Part shown: positions 37,862 to 49,755 of the stretch, piece after piece
How positions within the stretch are numbered: the stretch's first letter is position 1
Layout: each line of letters opens with the position of its first letter
Origin: Lingula anatina
Taxonomy: Eukaryota; Brachiopoda; Lingulata; Lingulida; Lingulidae
Direction: 5' to 3'
Assembly: GCF_001039355.2 (NCBI RefSeq)
Contig: NW_019775642.1
Span: forward strand, 100,110-164,109
Length of the DNA stretch: 64,000 bases
Notes under the pieces: generated by a model
What the model was told of the DNA's origin: nothing
The model's input: the letters and a program-made list of their open reading frames with translations, nothing else
Databases searched by the model: none
Made by a program: the position numbers and the translations under genes

Positions 37862-38793
37862 TAAGACACTAGTTCCTTGCCATTTCTATTACACAATACG
37901 AAGTAACACATCTGCACGGGTTATATATGGTATATATACATAAGGAATCATCGAGGAACGTCTTTCTTATCACGTTTTGACATATGGGATAGTTAAGAAG
38001 TTACCGAGGTTTTGAAACAAAAATTCCATTCCCAGTATTTAAGGATTGATTCAGCTTCCAAAGATGGGACATCCATTTCTGGTCATTTTATTCATTTTTT
38101 TTCAATTTAATCAGCGTTAAGTTCGCCATCTCTTCAGTCGTACCGGGCCTGAGAAATTCAGTAATATATCATTCGTCTTAAAGGCAATATCAAGGCCATT
38201 CGGGTAAAAGAATGGGTATTGTGACAGTGCAATAATTAAAACGTCCAGTGGATTTTATCAATCAAAAATAAGGAAAACTGATAAAGTAATATTTTGAACG
38301 TATCCCTTCATCCTAATTACGACCCCAGACGCATAGCGGTTGGTGTAACTTTTTTAAATTATACATTTTTCTACGACATTTCGTGCATTTGTCACATGTT
38401 ATCAGCTTTCAGGAGATATTTTCGCACCTTTGGTATCGTTCATGGTTACATTACTATAATAAACAAAAATGTGTGTTTTGAAGCAGTGCCATGCAAATCA
38501 ATTTATTTATTTTGTCTCATAATGACGTCAGATCCAATTTAAAACAACCACGTGTTGAGTTTACCAGACTGTCACTTAACTTTATTCTTTATACTTCAGA
38601 GATACTGTACACTTGAAAGTCCAAAATAATACTGCCAAGTGTCTTCACTTGAAATATCTTCCAATAAGTTCAGAGACATGACCATATGGACCATTATATT
38701 CTGAGAGGGGCACAGTAAAAAATAAAAATAACAGCAAATAAATAAATAAATAAATTTGAAAAGAACTCATAAAGCCTATTGCATCCAGCATTG

Positions 38794-41250
38794 TCAATTT
38801 GCTAATGAGCTCATCTTATATTTTCTGGCAAATCTCCCAAGAGTCCATATTGGAAACACATTGCGGTAACTGGTGTAGCTGATAGCACAGGACTTGTTGA
38901 AGACACCACTGATGTTCTCCTGAAATGATACACAGTATAATGGTGACAAGGTGCATGGCTAAATAAAATGCTAGAGAAGAAAATGTGCTGCAAATTGTTA
39001 AAGCCAAAACTATGCTGAGATGAAAAAATTTAAAATTATTATAATTTCTCTATCATTATCATGATGATATTAGCATTTGGCAATAAATTAAATAAATAAA
39101 CAGTATGAACATTGGGAGCTAAAGCATTGGCTATGCAAATTCTTTTAAACAGTTAAAATAACAATTAAAATACAGTGACTGGGCCAAAAAAAAAAAAAAG
39201 GATTTCCATGTTGACAATTGTATAATCAATATACATAAGATTGACAATTGACAAAATCCGCAGGGCAAGACCACAGTTTTTTAGAGCCATATGTAACAGT
39301 TTAAGCTGCAAACCAGACAATGATAAAAAATAAAACTCAATATTTTGTCTATTTCTAAGTCTTCTCCAATTTTCTGTCTCAAAATTAATTTATGTAACAT
39401 TCTTATTTCCATGGCGTTGCCCTTGACTTTGTCGCCATATCTAAATTTGTTTTTCACTCTTTGACTTCAAAGCATCAAGTTTGTATCCATGGCCTAATTT
39501 TTGACCATTGACCCTGAAATATGACCTTTGACCCTTACTGACCTGTGGCCAGTCACCATTGTCCAGCTGCCGCTGCATGATTACTCGTATACCATGTTCT
39601 ATTAAAGCAACATCTGGGTATCTGAAATAATTGATAAAATTCAATACTTTAAGTACATTAGAAATGGTGCCACTTGAGTTCTTAGAAATATGTAAAGTGA
39701 ATCTAAAAACAATTATACCTATCATGCTATCTTACTTTATTTTATTGCCACTTGAAGATAATTTCACTCTTGCATATAAAAAACAGTGTGCCATTCGTCA
39801 TGTAACAGACTTTATTATGCCAAAGTCAGCACTTACAAACAGTAGGACATCAATTGCACTTGTATTTCACTTAGATGTAATGGGGACATGAAAGACCACG
39901 GAACTCTGAAACATATTAAAACATGGGTAGGGAAAATAAGTGCAATTGTATAAAGCGCCGAGAGGTCAAACTAATTTCCATCCTCTGCCTACCTTACTGC
40001 CATGAGTCCAAGCAACGCCCAGCACGTGTTGACCACCTGTGATGTGTCCGACTGGACGTACTCTCTGAGCTCACACGACTCAAAGTTCTCCCCCCAGCCC
40101 CCATCTGCCATCTGCTTGGAGATGAGGAAATTGCACGCTTTTCTCACTTCAGGTGGAACATTTCTGAAAAAGAATCATGGTTAAAGAATAAATTGTTGTT
40201 TTTTTCTTTTGGTTTCTGCTGTAGTATTTGATAAAGCAAAAGTAATTTGTGATGCTATCTTACATAAAAGGCAATTATGTAATTCAGTAAAAATCCAACA
40301 GTTGTTCTGGAATTAGCTATCTTTGACCCCATTCCCATAGATTTTAGATCGATCTATCCCTGTGGGGAGTATCACTAGGTTACTGTCAGCTTAGCCGGCT
40401 TAAGCGTCTGTCCTGCCTACTAAAAGCTGTAAGGGGGTAATTAACTATGGTGTGCGTTCGGCTGACTGCAATTTAGCGTGAACCCCCAGGGAGTTAGGTC
40501 GATCTAAATCTAAATCTCTGGATCGAACTAAATATCTGGAAATGCACCCTTAGACTCAGTTAAAGTAAAACTCAGTTAAAGTTAAACTGAAACATTAAAA
40601 CAAACAAAAGGACATAAGCCCAATCCCAATATTGCACATTCCAAGCAAAATGCACAATATACTACCTCTTTTGCATAGTTTCATTATAGAATTGTGGGGC
40701 AACTAAAATTACACATTTTGCTGGAAATCAGTCAATTTCTGATATCATAGCAGGATGCAAAATACTATCAAAGTAAGGCACATGGCTGCTGTAGATTCTA
40801 TAGGGCACCAGTACTTACTCTGTATCATATCTGTATCCCATTGCAGCAAATGCCTCTAGACCAAACCAAGTACCATAGGTGAAACACACTCCCCATGACC
40901 TGCAACAAAACACAGTCAAAAGTAAATAAATACAAAATAATATGTTCCTCACATAACGAAAAGCATCTAAATATATGCAATTATGTACCTGGGCTGGTAA
41001 GGCACTGTTAAATACAAGCCTCTAAACCATAAATTATGCTTAATTTTAGACAAATTGAATGCATAAACGCGTAATACAGTGGTCACTTATTGGAAATGCA
41101 TGATGACTTTAGCCTGGTCTAACACTTAGCCGGCCTTAAAAGGCAGATTTTCCATGTTTTTTTTTTAACTTAATATGCTTTAAGCTCCTCGTGACCAGAA
41201 AGCATTATGCATGATACTCAAATGCATGATAACACAAATATACTAACGAA

Positions 41251-41297
<47 letters not shown>

Positions 41298-42664
41298 AGT
41301 GGAGATTTGTACAAACAGACAACACGTACCCTTCCCATGACCCATCATTCCTTTGTTTACTCTTCACATACTGGAGGCCAGATTCTAATGTTTGCCTGGA
41401 AACGAAAAAGCAAAACTGTATAAAAATGACATTTCAAAATATTCTGTACAGATATGAGGAAAGAGACCTGGCAGTTCCTTCAATTAAACTATACTATCAG
41501 TTATTACATATGGATGACCTGTGTCTGTGTTGCTTCCATTCTTACAGGCAAGACTCAACATCATATGCTAAAATGCAAAGTTTACAGCAAACATTGGAAT
41601 CACTAATTTTGCTATCCCTTTTTTCAATCAGTAATTCCACACTTTTAAAGGTTGCCAATAATTAACCTGTACATGAGCATTAATGCCAAAAAGATCATTT
41701 TTGTGATCTTGTAGTGAGCTGTTGTTTGTCATATATACACATGTAGTAGGATAAATCGATGGTTTTTCTAACTCAGAATTCCCCAGAGGATTGCGTGCTT
41801 TTTTTCTCTACACATTCTTATTACAAATAAAAAAATGCAACAGATATACAAGAAGCATTGCACATGCTGGGGTAGCACTAGCAATTTTTTTCACTTAGCC
41901 AAATCACTACATTTTTGTCAATTTGTTATCAAAATGGTTATAATTTGGCTAAAACATGTCAAATCAAGCCCTTTTTCTTTAGCCAATTAAAGTCAGTTTT
42001 AGCATTTGGCTAAATTGGCGAGTGTTAGCTCTACCCAAGACATGTCTTAGGTTTCCACCTCTCTTACCGTATCTCTTCAGTTCTGTAAGCTGGGTACTGG
42101 GAAGTGAAGTGTTCTAACGCCTGCATAGAGGCAGAGGTACATTCCACATAGGTATAGTCTATCATGATGTCACCTGGAAAAAAAGAAAATGTCAGAGCAT
42201 GTAACAGTAATAAATAACTTGGCAAAATTTAATGGTAACTGCTGTAAACAGTTTAAAGTAAACTTTGGTTCTTGACAGAGAAAGTATTGTACCTGCACTT
42301 TTTTTTGAATGCCTTCAAGGCTAACATTTTACAAAGCATTAAGTGTCTTAAAAGAACTTTTCATCTTCTCACCAAACACTTCAGAGGGATTAAGTAATTC
42401 TAGGAGCTTTCCACCCCTTGTGGTTTCATAAGTGGCAAATCCACCATCTGCATTCTTCATGCTAAGTAGCTAAAAATGAAAAATTTAACTGAATTAACAA
42501 TTGTCATTAATAATTTAAAATATTATATAATACTCATAATATAAATAGTTAGTGGTATTATTTTGGTATTACAGTTGAGGTACTATTTTAAAAATTAATA
42601 CTAACACTGCATTAATATAGTTCTTTAAATCTGTTCTTGGACTTAATATGGAAGTCAATAGTCA

Positions 42665-42707
<43 letters not shown>

Positions 42708-45700
42708 TGCATACATGTGTGCATGCATACCTTAAACGTGTGTTTTGCTGCATGTCCAAGTGTATATTAATTTACACGTGTGTGCATGCAAGAGTGTGCT
42801 ACCCACCACATCAACAGCCTGATACAACCTCTCCTCTGAGACTGTCTGCGTGAGGAAATCACACTTCTCCTGCAGCAGCATGACTCCCTTGAGTCCCTCT
42901 GCAGTGCAGTCAGTCACTATCCAGCCACAGTCCCTGGTGCTGAATGGGAAGCCCCCCTAGAATTCAAAATACATGTGGCATTTGAAATGAAGGCCCAGCA
43001 ACATGTTGCACTTTGAATTGGAGGGGTATCAATACAGCCTTTTTTAAATAGATTTTGCATTTAGCAATCAGGTGCAGCAGAGCAAATTTTACATGTAATA
43101 CACACGTGGAAAAAATAATCTCTTGGGTAGGAATTTAACTTAGCTCCTTCTGCTTGGACAGATGTGGTTGAAAAAATTGAGGAAGGGGGGGGGGGGGAAA
43201 GTTAGCCCATGTAAAATTTGCTCCAAGGACTTCTGCCCATGTCAGACTTTAAAAATATAAAAAATGTGATCCAGCAAGTTCTGCTTCATGCTATTTTCTT
43301 TGTGTAAATGAATAGCAATCATTTTATTAATAATAACAGTACCTTATTCTGATGTCTATAAATCTTCTGATATTCTGGAGGATTTTCTTCTATCTGTGTA
43401 TTTTTCAAAAATTTGTGAGCATGGTTCAAGCCATTTTGGAAATCTCGGTATTCAAATGCTTCAGCCTGAAAAAAATTATGGCTGAGACATTGAAATAAAT
43501 TTGGCAAGTAGTAATGATGTCTTTATTGCATATTTGTTCATCCACCAGATTGTGAATTCCAAGTTAAATTACAAAAAAGTCTACTTTCAACTGGTCATAA
43601 ACTGAACCTACAGAATTTAAATAACAATAGTATCAAAAAGTTTAAAGGCTAAAGGATGTATTACATTCTAGTTTTTAACCTCCATAAAAGCTTGCACAAT
43701 TAACCTCCATAAAAGCTTGCACAATTTACCTCCATAAAAGCTTGCACAATTTACCTCCATAAAAGCTTGCACAATTTACCTCCATAAAAGCTTGCACAGC
43801 AAAAGCTGTATCCCACAGCTGAGAGCCATTGGTGCCCTGTTGAAAACATTCATACTGTCTTATAACTTAAATTTATCACCTGAAAGATGTCTTCAGCATT
43901 TGTTCAGAATCAAAAATTAATAAATTAAGATCACATATATGCATATCAATATTGGAAAATAAATAAAACCAAAAATGCAATAATGAAACTATAAATATTA
44001 TAATTCTGACTACTGATGTGTCCAATACTTTGATTTATTTACCAACCTCTTCGCCAAAACTAAAGTTCTAAAAACTTCCATGCACATTATTTGAATTACA
44101 AAAGTATAAAAAATGAATAAATAAAAACCTACTGTCATCTTCATTCCATCTAGTCCTAACCTAAAAAGTGAACAAAAATATTTATTTATCATGACAAATT
44201 ATCATTTGCTAAGAACTGAAGTGCTGGCATGCATGAATACCATTTAAAAAAGATTAACAAGAATAATACTTCAGTCAATGTCAAGAACAATTCAGACAAG
44301 GCACAATCTAGACATGTGGTGTGTGTGTGTGTGTGTTTATGAATTGGTGCATATATATATATATATATATACCCAACTTACCATAGATAGTCTTGTACTC
44401 TGTCCTGGTGTTGTTTGAATGCAGCAGAGCTAGGGCCGTCCACATACCACCGTATCAACATTTGTATGACTTTGGAGATCTGAAGCAAAAAATAAAAAAT
44501 AAATAAATAAGTAAATGCTGTCTCAACATTTATATGACTTTGGAGTTTTAAATATTAACTAATGATTCATTTTACCAATTAATCAAAACAATTCACAATA
44601 TGGTTTTCAAAATATTATTAATTTAATCTCTAATTGGTATTTTTTTTATTCTCTCAAACTCTATCTGTAACATAAGATGTAAGTGTCACCTAACTTGCTA
44701 TAACTAAACAGATCTTTGTTATTATCTGGATCTGCTAGTAGGGATTAGCTAAATCTTTAAACTAGTATTTAAAGCATTGCCATTATAGAAACTTTACAAA
44801 ATTCAAACATACTGTAAAGTGTCTGAGTTATATTTTTTATGTATAAACCATACTAACAGGTCCAATGCTGATCCCTTTGGTGAATTCATCGTCTGCACAA
44901 ATGTGTGTATAACATTCATGTAAGGAGGCCTGCCTCCATGATGAATTATGGTGTGACTCATAAAAATCTAAGAAATCTGAAAACATACAAGGATAAAATA
45001 ATTATTGAATCATCTACATGTATCAGCATTTCCATAACTCTTTGTTATCAACCTATGACAGTTATAAATATCTACAAAACCAGCTAGGCAGTCTGTGCTA
45101 AACACTTATAAGCCTGCTAATGCAGGAAACTAAGATTTTGAACTGAAATCCTAAAGAAGAAACAGCAGTCAATAGACAAACAAATTCACAAAATTTGAAT
45201 GACTGGCTTAAATTTTAATGATATTTGGTATGAGCCCAGTGCTACTGTCACAGACTGTCTGAGAATAAGACTAGTCTGTTACATGAATTACTCACAATAT
45301 TAATTAATAGCATAAAGTAATTTTATCATTATAAGACTGGTTTAAGCCAATTTAAAAGACAGTATAATTGGTTAATATATTACTCACAATATGCCAAGTC
45401 TAGGAACCAGCTATGTGGAGTATAGAGGTCAGCACTGGACACATTGTCCCTTTGTGATGACCACTGAATGCTTTCATAGGACTCTGTGTAAAGCTCCTGG
45501 GGGCAGAAATTTAAAAAGATTAAGGTGGGAGCTGGATTTTAAAGACACAAATTAAAAGAGGCACAGGACTTAATATAGCAAAAAATAAATTTTCTAAGAA
45601 ATGTCAACACGATGTACAATACATAATATGTACCGGGTATGTCCAAAAACATGGACAAACTTATCATCTAGCTGTTAACTGTTTTAGGGTTTTAAGTATT

Positions 45701-47380
45701 TAATTTCTGAGTTGTGCTAATAACGATTTTTGAGGCACGCCCATAATAAATCATAATGGAGATGGAGACTCGGAAGAATTATTGTTGTAATGGTAACATT
45801 TCTGAATCACAGAACCATACATCCAAATTATCATTTATCTCCAACAAGTCTACAGTACCAGTAGTGGTCTTTCTCTTCAGTATTAGCTAAAACTTTTTAT
45901 ATGAAAATTGCCAAACTTATATCTTCATGTAACTCAAACAAAATTTCCCAGTCCACTAGCTACTGAGGTAAGATGGATCTAGTGCATTCTTTACATACAT
46001 GTACCTTTCTTAACTCTCTGATGAGATCATCTTCATCAGCTGAGAGACGCACACCATAGCAGTAGGCCATTGGAAGGTACACCTGGCGACAGTGACACCA
46101 TAATTTCGAAGGATGTATGGGAATCCAAGTTGGGAATAACCTGAAATAATCACTCTGATTGCAGCCATTGGTTACGCTTTTTAACAAATCTTATATAGAA
46201 TTATAAGAAATGTCTGAAATTATTATTCTTAGTATTATTTTAATAAGCATAACTGTAAAATCTAACTACACAACTGCTAATCCCACAAACCTACCACATT
46301 TCGGGGAACAAGGAGTGCATTCCTTCCCAACTATATAAATTCATGACAGCGAGCCAGAACTTTCCCCAGGACGGAATGGCTGCGGCGCCACCTGGAAAAC
46401 ATTTTAAGTTTATTTTATATTTCGAAATATTGAAAGATCTCAGAGCACAGTTAAATTACTTCGATGGTATTAAAGTGTGCAACTGGCACTCAACCTAGAA
46501 ATATGAACAGCATAATGGACCACAAAGTATTCCAAGTTACGAGGGGACATGCCAGACAATAAAGCTGATTACAATGACTGCCCTTTAACAAGAATCCCCA
46601 CTGAGATAGATTGATCCTGCTGGACTGATAATTTCTATTCTGAACACAACCTAACTGTTACCTAATCTATGCAGCAGGCGTCTTGCCTTGACCAGGTCCC
46701 TGTCTTCAGGACCCACTCCCAGCAGTCTCATCACCACATAGTTCAGAGCACAGCCAAACACTGTGGGAGGACCCTCGATGTGACTGGAATATTAAAATTT
46801 TAAACAATTGCTACCTTCCCATATGCACGGTGCTTATATATTGTAACATACAGAAAATCAGAATATTTTTTATATGTAGTCATGCATCTTTTTGTCAATA
46901 TTATAAAACTTTTAGAAGAAATACTCATATTTACATACAGTTTAACATTTTTGTCCATTCAATAAAAAAGTAAATAATGATAAAAAATTAATAAATAAAG
47001 TTACAATCCTCAACCAAAAAATCACAACTTTTTAAAATCACCAAAAAAATTACTAGTAATAGCACTTAGTCATAAGATCCAAATTCCTATAAATTCACAC
47101 TCAGAAATACAAATCTGCTTACAGACCCCTTTTAAAAATTCCAAAGTACTTACAGGCCCCAGCCTCCATCTGGGCACTGGACTGATCTCAGATAGCGTAT
47201 CATCTCTAGTTTTTGCTCTGGCGTGAAGGGAGTTCTAGTTATATGGCACACAATGACCAGACCTTGAATTTTTCAAAATATAATTAAAACTACAAATGCT
47301 TGAAATAAAAGTTACAAAAACACTGCTTACAAACAGTTTTCATCTTATTTTTTAAAGTTAATTTATAATCATAATTTTTA

Positions 47381-47419
<39 letters not shown>

Positions 47420-48378
47420 ATTTATGCATTTATCAATAAAATAACAAGAAAAAAATCAGAAATTTGATAATCAAAAAAATATTAATCTGAACTAAAACAC
47501 CATCTTCATAACAACCTGGCATTAGGAAGAGAGGGCCACCATAGTCTCCTGCCCAGTGGCCGTCCTCCGCCTGGAGCTTGGAATAAAACTTGATACCATT
47601 GTATGCAGCCTCCTTTGCTGTGTGGGCTCTGGGCAAATCTGGGGCAACATCACTCTGAAAGAGAGGGTAAAAGTTGGGGAGTTGTTGACTATGGGGAAGC
47701 CTACCATTCAGGTTTTCCTTTTAAATATGTCCAAGTGCCTGCTTGTTGTGTGTGAATTTGAGTGGCATCAAAATGAAGTTTACCATGCTAATAATAGGTC
47801 TATAAACTATTATAGTGTTACCATCAAGTTTAACATGAAATCTACATGATTGCAAACACCAATGAAAGTCCAACAAGCACACATACATAGAGTTTTTCTA
47901 ATTAAAAGGCATATATGCATCTGATTGAAAGCTTTTGCTAAAAAAGATCAACATAACTCGCTAGAAAGATATTGTTTCCAAATGTTTATATATGGTGATG
48001 TCTTGATTTAAAATGGATAAAGTTTATTAAGCACTCTACTCTAAAGAGAGAAAAGAAAACATCCATTTTTCTTTTTTGCAAAACAAATATAAATTTTGAA
48101 TGAATGGGTAAAGTACCTCATCTTAGTTCGGTTACTGTATTAAATTTTAAATTTGTGTTTATAGCAGTGTGTATATGTCTTACAGTGTCTAATCCAAGAG
48201 AATGTTTCTCTAGAGCCGTCTGTTTTCTCTCGGGCTCTTCTGCATCTGGTATGTACCGCCATGTTTGACGTCCATCTACGTTAGTCAGACGCCACCTGGT
48301 GAGATCGGTAGCAGGTTTGGTCTTGTAAGGCCCACCTCTGTTTCGGCGCAGAGTGTTTTTGTATTTGAAAGACATCAC
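38794..48378 (-). CDS. LSS: Lanosterol synthase (oxidosqualene cyclase), 20 exons
   Basis: Cyclises (S)-2,3-oxidosqualene to lanosterol, the first sterol, at the ER membrane. Exons (minus): 48184-48378, 47516-47654, 47154-47262, 46662-46783, 46295-46391, 46005-46140, 45388-45496, 44858-44976, 44382-44479, 44133-44160, 43780-43836, 43343-43465, 42807-42956, 42373-42469, 42068-42173, 41330-41395, 40819-40899, 39993-40163, 39543-39621, 38794-38919. All phases fit, giving 735 residues, close to 732 in human. Catalytic Asp460 lies in [14 protein letters not shown] repeats such as DGGWG, DGSWEGSWG and NGDWPQ are present. Thr386 (GTNGS), Cys454 and Val458 are the lanosterol-type residues where plant cycloartenol synthase has Tyr, His and Ile. 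Exon 11 ends in a five-fold repeated splice site, and intron 17 holds a MITE. Divergent with CYP51, the next pathway step. High confidence. Confidence 0.97.
40325..40549 (+). mobile_element. MITE family 1, copy C, in LSS intron 17
   Basis: About 225 bp, from GACCCCATTCCCATAGATTTTAG to ATCTGGAAATGCACCC, followed by TTA (left flank TTT). The middle contains the shared block 'gcttagccggcttaagcgtctgtcc'-like sequence seen in the other copies. Confidence 0.8.
41249..41298. repeat. (AAAT)n microsatellite in LSS intron 16
   Basis: About 12 AATA tetranucleotides in a row, some 30 bp downstream (minus strand) of the donor of LSS exon 16. Confidence 0.9.
42668..42700. repeat. (GT)n microsatellite in LSS intron 13
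   Basis: 16 or so GT dinucleotides, followed by degenerate GTGCATGC repeats. Confidence 0.9.
43677..43798. repeat. Five 25-bp units carrying the LSS exon 11 splice donor
   Basis: Unit 'cctccataaaagcttgcaca' plus 'attta', repeated at 43677, 43702, 43727, 43752 and 43777 (the last lies at the exon edge). On the minus strand each unit reads TTTTATGGAG|GTAAAT, the exact end of exon 11 with its GT donor. Use of the second to fifth donors would shift the frame or reach an in-frame TAA, so only the exon-proximal one gives a full-length product. Confidence 0.9.
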
Positions 48379-49289
48379 ATCTGAGCCACCAGTACTGAAA
48401 AGGAATTAACTTCTCCACATGTATAAACAAATTTGACAATAAAAATAATGAATAATTATTGTCATTAACATCATCATCATTCTACATTAAATCAAACATG
48501 ATACTAGTACTAATCTTAAATGTTAGCAGTATGAATTGCATGTACTGTATAACCAGTCCCATATACATGTATATTTTTGGATACATGACAATTTGTACAT
48601 GTAGTGCATTGTAAAAATGATGCACAGAATATGAACTATCAATAGTTTTCAATTTTAAAGGACTAACAGCACCTAAAATAGTTGATCACTACTACTAGTA
48701 TTGGGGCAGCGAGTACAAGTACTAACATCATTATTTTGTTACACAGGTACAAGTATTTATATAAGTACATACTCAGTACTGTATATGCCATGAATTAAAA
48801 CATTAATAAGTTATAATAATCAATGAAATTCTAATTTGAAGTAATGGTTTAACAATCTAATAGTAAGCCTACACATGTCAATGTTTCTAAAGAGCATATA
48901 ACAATTAAATACCCCAGTGCATGGGTTTGGTAAAGTGATGTATAATCTACAGTACATTGTAGCTTCAGCTAAAAAGACTGTGGTCAAACAAATGTTGCAT
49001 AAGCAAATACTTTTCCATTTTTAGGCAACTAGAACCCAGGTTAATATCGCTGCGCGGTACACGCACAAATCAAATGCACTACGATTACATATGTGAGGTA
49101 TCAACCAACGTTGCATGTGTACAGGGTATCTAAAAATTTATATCATATTGTGCTTTAGCTCGGTCAGATTATGTAAATTGCTTCTCGCATACCTGTGTTC
49201 CTGCTGCAGATACCAGACCTACGTGAGCAAGACCACGACCTCAGCAGATGAATTAGTTTAAAAACGTTTATAAGCGTGAACTTTATAAC

Positions 49290-49299
49290 ATCACCTGAG
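49290..49299 (+). promoter_or_regulatory. SREBP-like site ATCACCTGAG
   Basis: Differs at one core base from the palindromic SREBP/E-box site ATCACGTGAT and shares its ATCAC half with the sterol regulatory element. A pair of CCAAT boxes in opposite orientation (49347-49351 and 49367-49371) follows within 80 bp. E-proteins or Snail-type factors could also bind a CACCTG core. Confidence 0.4.
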
Positions 49300-49366
49300 A
49301 AATTGACCTATTTGAAATGTTAGGATTTACCCCCGCTAGACGACAGATTGGACCATGTGAATTCAA

Positions 49367-49373
49367 CCAATCA
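49367..49373 (+). promoter_or_regulatory. CCAATCA box (NF-Y-like)
   Basis: Canonical CCAAT pentamer in the context AACCAATCAG, the preferred NF-Y context, about 385 bp upstream of the CYP51 start. An inverted ATTGG lies at 49347-49351. Confidence 0.5.
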
Positions 49374-49755
49374 GAATTTTTCTTGGGCGGCTGGGTACTT
49401 TGACCTAATTTTAAGGAAATTCTTCCGCATAAGGGATTCCCCAATAAAAATCGTATGTTGTATGTCTTAAAACGCTTCAAAAGAAATAAGAAGAAAATCT
49501 ATTAAGATGTTTTGTTTTTCATTTACATGCCTACGTAATTTTTGAAGTGAAATTGTTTTTGATTGAGATCTATTTATGAAAAAATTGCGGATGAATACTC
49601 AGACATGCAAGGTGCTCTAGGGCATCAGGTGAATCAGGCGATACGAGGATTCCCCTCAATGTCACTTCTCCCAGTTTTCTGTCACCTGATTTTTTTTGCC
49701 CAAAAACTGAGACAGCATTAACGAGGCCACCACGAGCATCTTTGTAGACGCGACC

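Larger units (their letters stand above)
32990..37883 (-). pseudogene. Decayed paralogue of the EGF/PAN gene
   Basis: Pieces of a second copy lie in the same order and strand as the intact gene at 24.5-31.3 kb. The signal-peptide exon starts at 37883 (MARN) but the Trp codon that follows in the intact gene is TAG here, and a 226-bp MITE splits the exon (37636-37861); the remainder, 37573-37635, still encodes a hydrophobic core and SQAETTAS. The EGF5-like exon (about 37239-37377) has a 4-nt loss and a 1-nt gain that scramble the first two cysteines, plus a 2-nt loss at the donor. A PAN exon fragment ending SGFKNCPGG (about 33583-33660) has GA instead of a GT donor. DNA at 32.99-33.38 kb matches the 3' region at 24.2-24.56 kb. 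EGF1-4 are not seen. Probably non-functional. Confidence 0.8.
48379..49755. promoter_or_regulatory. Bidirectional intergenic region LSS / CYP51
   Basis: 1377 bp between the two divergent start codons, holding both promoters and any 5' untranslated exons. Visible candidate sites: ATCACCTGAG (49290-49299), ATCAGGTGA (49624-49632, inverted), TCACCTGAT (49682-49690); CCAAT at 49367-49371 and 49441-49445, inverted CCAAT (ATTGG) at 49347-49351. SREBP with NF-Y is the known regulator of these genes in vertebrates; whether the same holds here is inference. TCACCTGA also occurs once by chance in an LSS intron (about 43876). Confidence 0.55.

Noticed and set aside
43677-43798. 25-bp direct repeats as a CRISPR array
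   Set aside because: The units abut without spacers, and the locus is an animal gene intron/exon border.
38794-48378. Cycloartenol synthase or a gene acquired from algae or plants
   Set aside because: The diagnostic residues (Thr, Cys, Val at the three discriminating sites), the animal-like N-terminus (RRGGPYKT-type) and the length all fit animal lanosterol synthase.
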